From contig JBFKOL010000211.1 in NCBI GenBank assembly GCA_041628815.1, forward strand, positions 1-7,509: DNA of 7,509 nucleotides, in the 5' to 3' direction. The position numbers were made by a program, and so were the translations under genes. The notes below the pieces were generated by a model, which saw nothing but the letters and a program-made list of their open reading frames with translations, did not search any database and had not been told where the DNA came from. Origin of the DNA: JBFKOL01 sp041628815. Its GTDB lineage: Bacteria; Bacteroidota; Bacteroidia; Chitinophagales; Saprospiraceae. Numbering within the stretch: the first letter of the stretch is position 1; each line of letters starts with the position of its first letter. Shown here piece by piece: positions 1-5,539 of the stretch.

Positions 1-1426
1 CTCCGGGCTGGATGACGGCTGCTATGCCTGCTTTATGTGCCAGTTCTACACAATCTGGAAAAGGAAAGAAAGCATCTGATGCCATGACGGCACCATCGAG
101 GTCAAATCCCAGCCTGCGCGCCTTATCGATGGCCTGGATACAGGCATCCACCCTTGAAGTCTGACCGCAGCCCATACCAATCAATTGCTTGTCTTTGGTC
201 AGCACGATGGTGTTGGACTTCAAATGTTTGACCACCCTGTTGGCAAATAACAATTCCTGGATTTGTGAATCTGTTGGCTCAAGAGTGGTGACCACCTGGA
301 GATCGTCCTTCACTTCTACCTTAGAATCACGATCCTGGACGATCAACCCGCTAAGCACGGATTTTACCTTTTTGACCGTAGGCTTACAGGGCTTTCTCCT
401 GAGCAGTATTCTATTTTTTTTGCGTTTGAGCAGCTCAAGTGCGTCGGTATCAAACTCAGGAGCGATCAAAACTTCGTAAAATTGTTTGTCGATCTCTGAG
501 GCAGTATGCCGATCAACGGTCCCATTCGTGATCAGAATACCTCCGAATGCAGACACGGGATCTCCAGCAAGGGCAGCTTTGTAAGCGCTGACTGTATCAT
601 TTCTTACCGCCACTCCACAGCTGTTCGTATGCTTGAGGATGGCAAAAGTGACCCTTTCTTCAAAGTCAAGCATGATTTCCACGGCCGCATCAATGTCTAC
701 CAGGTTGTTGTAAGAAAGTGGCTTTCCTCCCAGTACATCAAACTCGGTTTCCAGATCCCCCTGATACGATGCATTCTGGTGTGGGTTCTCCCCATACCTG
801 AGCGGGTGAGTATTACCATCGTCTTTTTCAGTTGCAGCGGATATTCCTCCAAAATAATTTGAGATTGCGTGATCGTATGAAGAGGACACCCTGAATGCCT
901 TGAGCGCAAGATCCCTGCGCTTTTCCAACGTGGTGCTGCATTCTCCTTCGTCCATGATGGATCGTAGGTCGCCGTACTGCTCCTGGGAAGGAATAACGAC
1001 GACATCCTTGAAATTCTTGGCTGCAGCCCTTATAAGGGCGATGCCACCGATATCAATCTTCTCAATAATCTTGTTTTCTTCGTCCGTCTGTGCCACGGTA
1101 TCTTCAAAAGGATAGAGATCGACGACGACGAGATCAATCTCCGGAATATCATATTTGGCAAGTTGGTCGAGGTGATCACGCTGGCGTATTGCAAGAATGC
1201 CCCCGAAAACTTTGGGGTGAAGTGTTTTAACCCGTCCGTCGAGAATGGAAGGATATGTAGTCAATCCTTCTACACTTTGAACATTCGCATGATGCGATTC
1301 AAGTAATTTCTGGGTGCCGCCGGTAGAGTAGATCGTGATACCCTTCCTCACCAGCAATGGGATGATTTCGTCTAGGCCCTCTTTGTGGTACACCGAAATG
1401 AGGGCGGTTCGTATTTTCTTTTTCAT
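1..1426 (-). CDS. purH: Bifunctional AICAR formyltransferase / IMP cyclohydrolase PurH, 3' end cut by window edge
   Basis: This enzyme catalyses the last two steps of de novo purine synthesis: formylation of AICAR with 10-formyl-THF, then ring closure to IMP in the cytoplasm. The minus-strand frame is open from the ATG at 1426 to the left edge and gives 475 residues, beginning MKKKIRTALISVYHKEGL. The N-terminal cyclohydrolase (MGS-like) domain shows STGGT (34-38), DGRVKTLHPK (63-72) and DIGGIALIRAAAKN (125-138). The formyltransferase domain shows RYGENPHQ (210-217), KHTNSCG (265-271, with the Lys-His pair used in catalysis), SAFGG (292-296), GCGQTSRVDA (419-428) and SDAFFPFPD (450-458). The last visible residues, VIQPG, lie about 30-50 residues before the usual C-terminus (family about 505-530 aa). 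No frameshift is seen. The start follows the normal family N-terminus; no convincing ribosome binding site precedes it. It lies 119 bases downstream of tdk on the same strand. Confidence 0.97.
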   Translation of the reverse strand, partial: MKKKIRTALISVYHKEGLDEIIPLLVRKGITIYSTGGTQKLLESHHANVQSVEGLTTYPSILDGRVKTLHPKVFGGILAIRQRDHLDQLAKYDIPEIDLVVVDLYPFEDTVAQTDEENKIIEKIDIGGIALIRAAAKNFKDVVVIPSQEQYGDLRSIMDEGECSTTLEKRRDLALKAFRVSSSYDHAISNYFGGISAATEKDDGNTHPLRYGENPHQNASYQGDLETEFDVLGGKPLSYNNLVDIDAAVEIMLDFEERVTFAILKHTNSCGVAVRNDTVSAYKAALAGDPVSAFGGILITNGTVDRHTASEIDKQFYEVLIAPEFDTDALELLKRKKNRILLRRKPCKPTVKKVKSVLSGLIVQDRDSKVEVKDDLQVVTTLEPTDSQIQELLFANRVVKHLKSNTIVLTKDKQLIGMGCGQTSRVDACIQAIDKARRLGFDLDGAVMASDAFFPFPDCVELAHKAGIAAVIQPG

Positions 1427-1545
1427 TGAGGACTGTTGTAAGGGATGCAGAATGCGGTGCGAAAATAACAGAAATTAGCATAGACTAAACCATCTTCGGC
1501 AGGTAATAAACCGACAGGGTGCCGGTGGCTGGATAGCAACCTCCT

Positions 1546-2142
1546 TCAAGGTGTCATTTTTTTGAAGTCAAGAATGTTTCCCATCGAATAACACTTCCGG
1601 CAACGGGGCTCATATTTGTCCTTTTCCCCCACTAGTACCGTGTCGACTTCTGCAGTCAGGCGGTAAGAATGTGTGGCCAGGTTCCCGCAATGTGGACAGA
1701 TCGCGTGAACTTTGGTCACGTATTCTGCTATAGCGAGTAAGTGAGGTACAGGACCAAACGGCCGCCCCTTGTAGTCCAGATCGAGCCCGGCGACAATGAC
1801 ACGAATTCCATTCAGTGCGAGTTGCTCACAGACCAAAGGCAGGTCCTGGTCAAAAAATTGGCCTTCATCAATACCCATGACGTCATAGGATTCAATCAAG
1901 GTAAGCAGTTCCTTGCTACTTGAAATGATCGAGGAAGAAACGGCATTGTCATCGTGGGATACGACCTGGGTTTCACTGTACCTGTTGTCCGTCACCGGTT
2001 TGAATATTTCGACGCGCTGGTTCGCAATTTTGGCACGTTTTGTACGCCGTATCAACTCTTCAGTCTTGCCCGAAAACATGCATCCGGTGATCACTTCGAT
2101 CCATCCACTTCTCTGACCACGATATTTGGGCTCTAAAAACAT
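1546..2142 (-). CDS. tdk: Thymidine kinase (type II, TK1-like)
   Basis: Phosphorylates thymidine (and deoxyuridine) to the 5'-monophosphate using ATP, in the pyrimidine salvage pathway; cytoplasmic. The 198-residue length is normal for type II thymidine kinases. The P-loop is GCMFSGKT (20-27). The DEGQFF motif (92-97) holds the magnesium-binding Asp92 and the likely catalytic base Glu93. GLDLDYKGRPFGP (119-131) is the conserved segment after the Walker B region. Two Cys pairs, CPHC (149-152) and CRKC (181-184), form the structural zinc site, and the YEPR segment (177-180) belongs to the substrate-binding lasso. The ATG at 2142 gives a normal N-terminus with the P-loop about 20 residues in. 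The gene is divergent from the hypothetical gene at 2236 and upstream of purH on the same strand. I see no strong terminator in the 119 bases between them, so readthrough into purH is possible but not shown. Confidence 0.97.
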   Translation of the reverse strand: MFLEPKYRGQRSGWIEVITGCMFSGKTEELIRRTKRAKIANQRVEIFKPVTDNRYSETQVVSHDDNAVSSSIISSSKELLTLIESYDVMGIDEGQFFDQDLPLVCEQLALNGIRVIVAGLDLDYKGRPFGPVPHLLAIAEYVTKVHAICPHCGNLATHSYRLTAEVDTVLVGEKDKYEPRCRKCYSMGNILDFKKMTP

Positions 2143-2167
2143 ACAATCGAATTATACTTTTCTTCGA

Positions 2168-2183
2168 GTTTATCAGTTTATCA
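2168..2183. repeat. Exact tandem octamer in divergent promoter region
   Basis: GTTTATCA occurs twice head to tail (2168-2175 and 2176-2183) in the 93-base spacer between the divergent tdk and hypothetical genes. A short direct repeat here could be a regulator binding site, or chance in an AT-rich spacer. No clear Bacteroidota promoter (TTG near -33 with TAnnTTTG near -7) could be placed on either strand of the spacer. Confidence 0.35.
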
Positions 2184-2235
2184 TAGCAATATCTGTTGTC
2201 TTATCCAGGGGGTAACACCCATCAGAATTTCAGCT

Positions 2236-2961
2236 ATGGAGTTATCGAAGTCAAAAATAATTCTAAAAAAAATAACCGCACTTCACGAAAGTGCTGAAGC
2301 ATTTGAGGGAGGAATGAGTAAGATGGAACGCGACCTGATCCTGCATTATCTTCGGGAATTGTACGAGTTGATCGCTATAGAACCCCTGAAGGAGTCACGG
2401 GAGGAGGAGAGGCCCCGCACAGAGCCAAAACCGGAGACAGTCTTACCTTCTGCTGAACCTCATTCGGCGAAGGCAGGAATGGCCATGAAATACATAGAAA
2501 AAGAACAAGTCACGCAACCGTCGAATTCTGGGTCGATTGACCAAACTGTGCCTGCCTGGCAGCATCAAAAAAACGATTCGGCCAACGGTGTGACCACCGA
2601 AACAATCGCTGCAGAGGAAAAAAGTCCCGGGGCTGAGATTATCACGGAAAATCGTCCTTTGAAAGAACTGTTTGAAGAGGACAAGGCGTCCCTGGCTTCT
2701 TCGAGGTTCGGACGGCTACCGATATCGGATATTTCAAAATCCATGGGTATCAATGACAGGATTCAAACCATCAACGAACTATTTGGCGGTGACCAAAACG
2801 CTTTTAACAATTGCACGGCAAAGCTGAATGCCCTGAAAGGGTTTGAAGAGGCAAAGAGGTACCTGATTAGTGGTCCGGCCAGCACCTATGAGTGGGAAAA
2901 CCCAATGAAAAAGACAAAAGCCTTGATGTTCATAAGCCTCGTACGCCGGAGGTACCTGTGA
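2236..2961 (+). CDS. Conserved Bacteroidota protein of unknown function, helical ends joined by a disordered linker
   Basis: The function is unknown. The 241-residue protein has no signal peptide and no membrane segment, so it is probably cytoplasmic. Three parts are visible. Residues 1-50 are rich in Leu, Glu and Lys and probably helical (an ERDLILHYLRELYELI stretch at 31-46). Residues 51-140 are a low-complexity linker rich in Glu, Pro, Ser and Thr. Residues 141-241 form a compact module with PISDISKSMGINDRIQ (162-177) and INELFGGDQNAF (179-190), then a helix around KLNALKGFEEAKRYL (196-210), and end in a tryptophan-containing tail and LVRRRYL. I recognise this end module from hypothetical proteins common in Bacteroidota, but I know of no assigned role. 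The ATG at 2236 has no evident Shine-Dalgarno sequence, as is usual in the phylum. The rhomboid gene begins 62 bases downstream on the same strand, suggesting cotranscription. Confidence 0.85.
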   Translation: MELSKSKIILKKITALHESAEAFEGGMSKMERDLILHYLRELYELIAIEPLKESREEERPRTEPKPETVLPSAEPHSAKAGMAMKYIEKEQVTQPSNSGSIDQTVPAWQHQKNDSANGVTTETIAAEEKSPGAEIITENRPLKELFEEDKASLASSRFGRLPISDISKSMGINDRIQTINELFGGDQNAFNNCTAKLNALKGFEEAKRYLISGPASTYEWENPMKKTKALMFISLVRRRYL

Positions 2962-3023
2962 TTTGCCCGCCAAATGAGGTTCCGCGAGAACGATCTTCAG
3001 GAAACAGGCGTTAAAAGAACGTA

Positions 3024-3722
3024 ATGGAACGTCCAAGAAGACCCATAGATATCTACGGTGCCATACAATTTCCCCTTTACCTGATCATTGTCCTCTGGAC
3101 CATTCACATCCTCAAGGTGGCACAGGTTTTCCGTTTTGGCAATTACGGATTGCTGCCACGCGACACCGATGGTCTTTTAGGCATCCTGACGGCCCCTTTT
3201 ATTCACGGCAATTTCCAGCATCTCATGTCCAACAGTGTGCCGCTGTTTGTCCTGACCTTTCTCATGGTCCTATTCTATAAGAAAGTGGCCTATCAAAGCC
3301 TGTTGCTGATTTATGTCCTGACCGGCGTAGCGGTTTGGGCGTTTGCCCGGGGGAATGTCATGCACATCGGTGCCAGCGGCGTGGTATACGGGCTTGTCAG
3401 TTTTGTTTTCTGGACGGGTCTGTTCCGCCGCAATATCAAATCAATCATTTTGGCACTAATCGTCACCCTGTTGTACAGCGGTTATTTCCTGGGTGTATTG
3501 CCCAACCAGCGCGGTATCTCCTGGGAAAGCCATTTGTTTGGAGGGCTCGTCGGTATCATGGTGGCCTACTGGATGAAAGACTTCATAGACCCTGAAGTAG
3601 AAACAGAAGAAATCGCAAGTGAGAGTGAAGAGTATTTCCTGCCGAGGGATGCCTTTGAGATGACGAGAAAGGAACGCAGCAGAAGATTGGACGATGACTT
3701 CTGGCGATCTGATCACACCTAA
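3024..3722 (+). CDS. Rhomboid family intramembrane serine protease
   Basis: Predicted inner-membrane protease that cuts transmembrane segments of other proteins; the substrate is unknown. The 232 residues hold about six hydrophobic segments (roughly 13-33, 68-84, 90-107, 113-131, 138-158 and 169-184). The family motifs are intact: HGNFQHLMSN (61-70, with the HxxxN residues His66 and Asn70), GASG (116-119) with nucleophile Ser118, and ESHLFGG (168-174) with the partner His170. The active site should therefore be functional. After the last membrane segment, residues 186-232 form a charged tail (acidic 190-203, then Arg/Lys-rich 214-221, then DDDFWRSDHT), probably cytoplasmic. The start follows a 62-base gap after the preceding hypothetical gene; no strong Shine-Dalgarno sequence is seen. 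The next gene starts 67 bases after the stop, or earlier if an upstream in-frame start is used. Confidence 0.95.
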   Translation: MERPRRPIDIYGAIQFPLYLIIVLWTIHILKVAQVFRFGNYGLLPRDTDGLLGILTAPFIHGNFQHLMSNSVPLFVLTFLMVLFYKKVAYQSLLLIYVLTGVAVWAFARGNVMHIGASGVVYGLVSFVFWTGLFRRNIKSIILALIVTLLYSGYFLGVLPNQRGISWESHLFGGLVGIMVAYWMKDFIDPEVETEEIASESEEYFLPRDAFEMTRKERSRRLDDDFWRSDHT

Positions 3723-3773
3723 ATTTTTCTTAAATACATTCATAAGGACAACAATGGTATTTCAATTAGAGTT

Positions 3774-3780
3774 GGAAGGA
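3774..3780 (+). promoter_or_regulatory. Ribosome binding site supporting the 3790 start
   Basis: GGAAGGA ends nine bases before the ATG at 3790. Together with the signal peptide that begins there, it favours 3790 over the in-frame ATGs at 3754 and 3694. The 3754 ATG also has an AAGGA five bases upstream (3744-3748), so the choice is not absolute. Confidence 0.5.
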
Positions 3781-3789
3781 AAAAATGTC

Positions 3790-4509
3790 ATGATACGTTT
3801 GTTTACCGCTATTCTCGTTTGTTTCGTTTATGCCGGGCAAGTGAATGCACAATTCAAGAACATACTTAACAAGGCAAAGGAAACCGTTCTTGGAGAGGAT
3901 GAGTCCAGCATTGGATTGGGTTTGAAGGAAGCACTCCAGGTCGGTGTAGATGACGCAGTCAGCAGCCTGGCCCGTGAAAATGGGTATTTCGACAGTCCCT
4001 ACAAGATTTTGATACCGGAAGAAGCACAAAAAGTCGTGTCGACCGTTTCCGGGCTGCCTGGTTTTCAAAACCTCGAAACCGATCTCGTCAAAAAGATGAA
4101 TGAAGCGGCAGAGATGGCCGTCAAGAAAGCAGGTCCTATTTTTCTTTCGGCCATCAAGCAAATGACTTTCGAGGATGCCATGAATATCCTTATGGGCGAA
4201 CAGGATGCCGCCACCAGGTACCTGGAGCGAACCTCGAGGGCTGCTCTTTACGCGGAATTCATGCCGGTCATACAAGCCGCTTTGGACGAGGTAAATGCCC
4301 GCGCCTATTGGAAAACGGCCGTCGATGCCTATAACAAGATCCCCCTGCAGAGAAAACTCAACCCAGAGCTGGACGATCATGTGAACAATGAGGCGCTGGA
4401 TGGGGTGTTCGGACTTGTCGAGAAAAAGGAGGAGGGGATAAGGAGTGATGTAGGTCTACGGACTAGCCCGTTGCTCAAAGAGGTATTTGCGAAGCAGGAT
4501 AGGGGGTGA
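3790..4509 (+). CDS. DUF4197 domain-containing exported protein
   Basis: The biochemical role is unknown; the family is annotated only as DUF4197. From the ATG at 3790 the protein has 239 residues. A signal peptide (MIRLFTAILVCFVYAGQVNA, cleavage likely before QF) implies export to the periplasm. It lacks a lipobox cysteine at the cleavage point. The rest covers the family: GLKEALQVGVDDAVSSLA, the GYFDSPYKILIPE segment, MNEAAEMAVKKAGPIF, MTFEDAMNILMGEQDAATRYL, then AYNKIP, ALDGVFGLVEKKEEGIR and a terminal LLKEVF. It is Ala- and Leu-rich and probably all-helical. The frame stays open upstream to an ATG at 3694 inside the rhomboid gene, but that start would place over 30 polar residues before the signal peptide; 3754 is a second alternative. 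It follows the rhomboid gene closely on the same strand and may share its transcript. Confidence 0.92.
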   Translation: MIRLFTAILVCFVYAGQVNAQFKNILNKAKETVLGEDESSIGLGLKEALQVGVDDAVSSLARENGYFDSPYKILIPEEAQKVVSTVSGLPGFQNLETDLVKKMNEAAEMAVKKAGPIFLSAIKQMTFEDAMNILMGEQDAATRYLERTSRAALYAEFMPVIQAALDEVNARAYWKTAVDAYNKIPLQRKLNPELDDHVNNEALDGVFGLVEKKEEGIRSDVGLRTSPLLKEVFAKQDRG

Positions 4510-4514
4510 GGCTT

Positions 4515-4544
4515 GGTACTGGGTACTGGTAATTGGTTAAAGGG
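4515..4544. repeat. Degenerate seven-base GGTACTG-type repeat
   Basis: Just after the DUF4197 stop, GGTACTG occurs twice in exact tandem (4515-4521 and 4522-4528). Weaker copies follow at nearly the same period: GGTAATT at 4528-4534, GGTTAAA at 4535-4541, then GGG. It marks the point where base composition turns AT-rich. Function unknown; it may be a slippage-made microsatellite. Confidence 0.5.
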
Positions 4545-4597
4545 TGTCTAATTCAAATGATTTCACATTTTTGTTAATATTGCGTTGTAATTATTTG

Positions 4598-4640
4598 GAG
4601 GATCTTTTGACGTCTTAATCAAGAAGTCACCTCATTGAGG
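4598..4640 (+). promoter_or_regulatory. Two adjacent dyads in the leader of the IPTL-tailed gene
   Basis: Within the gene-free 4510-4732 spacer, 4608-4629 is an imperfect 22-base dyad (TGACgTCTT, loop AATC, AAGAaGTCA; eight pairs around one G-A mismatch). It abuts the perfect palindrome CCTCATTGAGG (4630-4640). GAGG at 4598-4601 could also pair with CCTC at 4630-4633, so two foldings exclude each other. No U-run follows directly. It could be a regulator site, a leader structure or a weak terminator for the upstream gene. The remainder of the spacer is AT-rich and shows no convincing promoter. Confidence 0.35.
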
Positions 4641-4732
4641 AAACTTATTTAGAATAATCATTTATTATACTCAGAAAAATTTATAGTTTTAGCGATAATT
4701 TAATTCCATTAAAAAATTATAACCGACTTGAA

Positions 4733-5404
4733 ATGAAGAATTTTAGCGTAATTATTGCTTGCTGTTTCTTGGTCTTGAGTGCCTTTGGTCAGACCGAAAG
4801 TGATGAAATGAAAATGAAAGAAGAACAGCAAAATCAACCTTATAACCCGGAAGGAACGGTGCTTGCTAATTTCCCCGGTGAATTGACAACCTCTTCGCCA
4901 ACTTACGGCCGAATTTTTACAAATGAAACTAGTATTGCTTGTGATGCGAATTCATTATTTTCAGGCATTGGCACAAATGTTTATTACCAGGTATTTCCTA
5001 TCGCAACTTCTTTGGATGGAAATTATGAATTCGAAGTTCAAAAAGCCAATCCCGGTGATATATCTGATAGCGTGTTGTCTCTTTATTGTGAATTTGACCC
5101 ATTAAATGCCGATCAAATGCTTGAAGCCTATAACGATGACGGTGGAATCGGTTTGGCCTCTCTGATAGCACATCCTTTGACTACTGGAAAGCAATATAAT
5201 TTGGTGGTCGCCACATATAGCAACGGGGATGTAGGAACTTTTAATCTCCAGATCAGAGGTCCAGATGGAGCCATTATTACTGAGTCCCCCAAAGCAATTC
5301 CTACCATGGGAGAATGGGGATTGATCATCCTTGGCATCAGTCTGGCAATTTTTGGTATAGTCGCCATCCGCAGCAAAGTATTTCAACCTTCGATAGCCAA
5401 GTAA
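4733..5404 (+). CDS. Secreted protein with a C-terminal IPTL-CTERM-type sorting tail
   Basis: Predicted envelope or surface protein of 223 residues; no enzymatic role is visible. A signal peptide is clear (hydrophobic 5-18, cleavage likely near SAFG-Q at 19/20). A short charged, Gln-rich stretch follows (residues 20-40). Residues about 45-178 look like a beta-sandwich related to PPC or lectin-like folds: the DDGGIGLASLI segment, then LTTGKQYNLVVATY and GTFNLQIRGPDG resemble the end of bacterial pre-peptidase C-terminal domains. This fold call is tentative. The tail has IPTMGEWG (189-196), a hydrophobic helix (197-212) and basic residues (Arg213, Lys215), the tripartite plan of exosortase substrates. 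The gene is AT-rich: 4921-4980 is 33% G+C by my count, against 57% for 6241-6300 in cimA. It has its own terminator. The AT-rich sequence before the ATG lacks a Shine-Dalgarno sequence. Confidence 0.85.
   Translation: MKNFSVIIACCFLVLSAFGQTESDEMKMKEEQQNQPYNPEGTVLANFPGELTTSSPTYGRIFTNETSIACDANSLFSGIGTNVYYQVFPIATSLDGNYEFEVQKANPGDISDSVLSLYCEFDPLNADQMLEAYNDDGGIGLASLIAHPLTTGKQYNLVVATYSNGDVGTFNLQIRGPDGAIITESPKAIPTMGEWGLIILGISLAIFGIVAIRSKVFQPSIAK
5297..5401 (+). other. IPTL-CTERM-like sorting signal (codons 189-223)
   Basis: IPTMGEWG matches the IPTLxxWG signature of IPTL-CTERM (TIGR04174) with Met for Leu. A membrane helix of about 16 residues and a short basic end follow. In the established model an exosortase (XrtH for this class) cuts near the motif and transfers the protein to an envelope carrier. 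No exosortase gene is in this window. Confidence 0.75.
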
Positions 5405-5429
5405 ACCTTAAACAATAAAAGAATAAATG

Positions 5430-5456
5430 AGCCCGGGCATTCGTCCGGGCTTTTTT
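5430..5456 (+). terminator. Rho-independent terminator after the IPTL-tailed gene
   Basis: AGCCCGGGC (5430-5438), loop ATTC, GTCCGGGCT (5443-5451) form a nine-pair stem with one G-T wobble, followed by a run of six T (5451-5456). The A-rich stretch before the stem would give weaker activity in the reverse direction. It lies 25 bases after the stop and separates this gene from cimA. Confidence 0.92.
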
Positions 5457-5539
5457 GTTCTTCTTCGCCCTACGATAGCTATTACACATATCCGTATTAT
5501 TTTTTGATCTTTGAAGGCTGTTTTCTTCCACTCATATGG

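Noticed and set aside
189..1115. Plus-strand open frames opposite purH
   Set aside because: The minus-strand frame encodes a complete set of PurH motifs without a break from 1426 to the left edge. The plus-strand frames are antisense shadows with no recognisable motif.
1524..1541. Possible terminator between tdk and purH on the minus strand
   Set aside because: GGTTGCT and AGCCACC pair with a mismatch around a four-base loop, but no T-run follows in the minus direction, so it is too weak to call.
2209..2222. GGGTAACACCC inverted repeat upstream of the hypothetical gene
   Set aside because: The stem is only four pairs with a three-base loop and no T-run; too short to support an element.
3766..4380. 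Long minus-strand open frame (204 codons) opposite the DUF4197 gene
   Set aside because: The plus strand matches DUF4197 throughout with a signal peptide. The antisense product resembles nothing I know.
4670..4700. Promoter -7-like TAGTTTTA before the IPTL-tailed gene
   Set aside because: One base off the TAnnTTTG consensus, with no matching upstream element; in such AT-rich sequence this is expected by chance.
5457..5539. Bacteroidota-type promoter before cimA (TATTATTTTTTG near 5494)
   Set aside because: The spacing inside the -7 element is wrong for TAnnTTTG and no TTG lies about 20 bases upstream.
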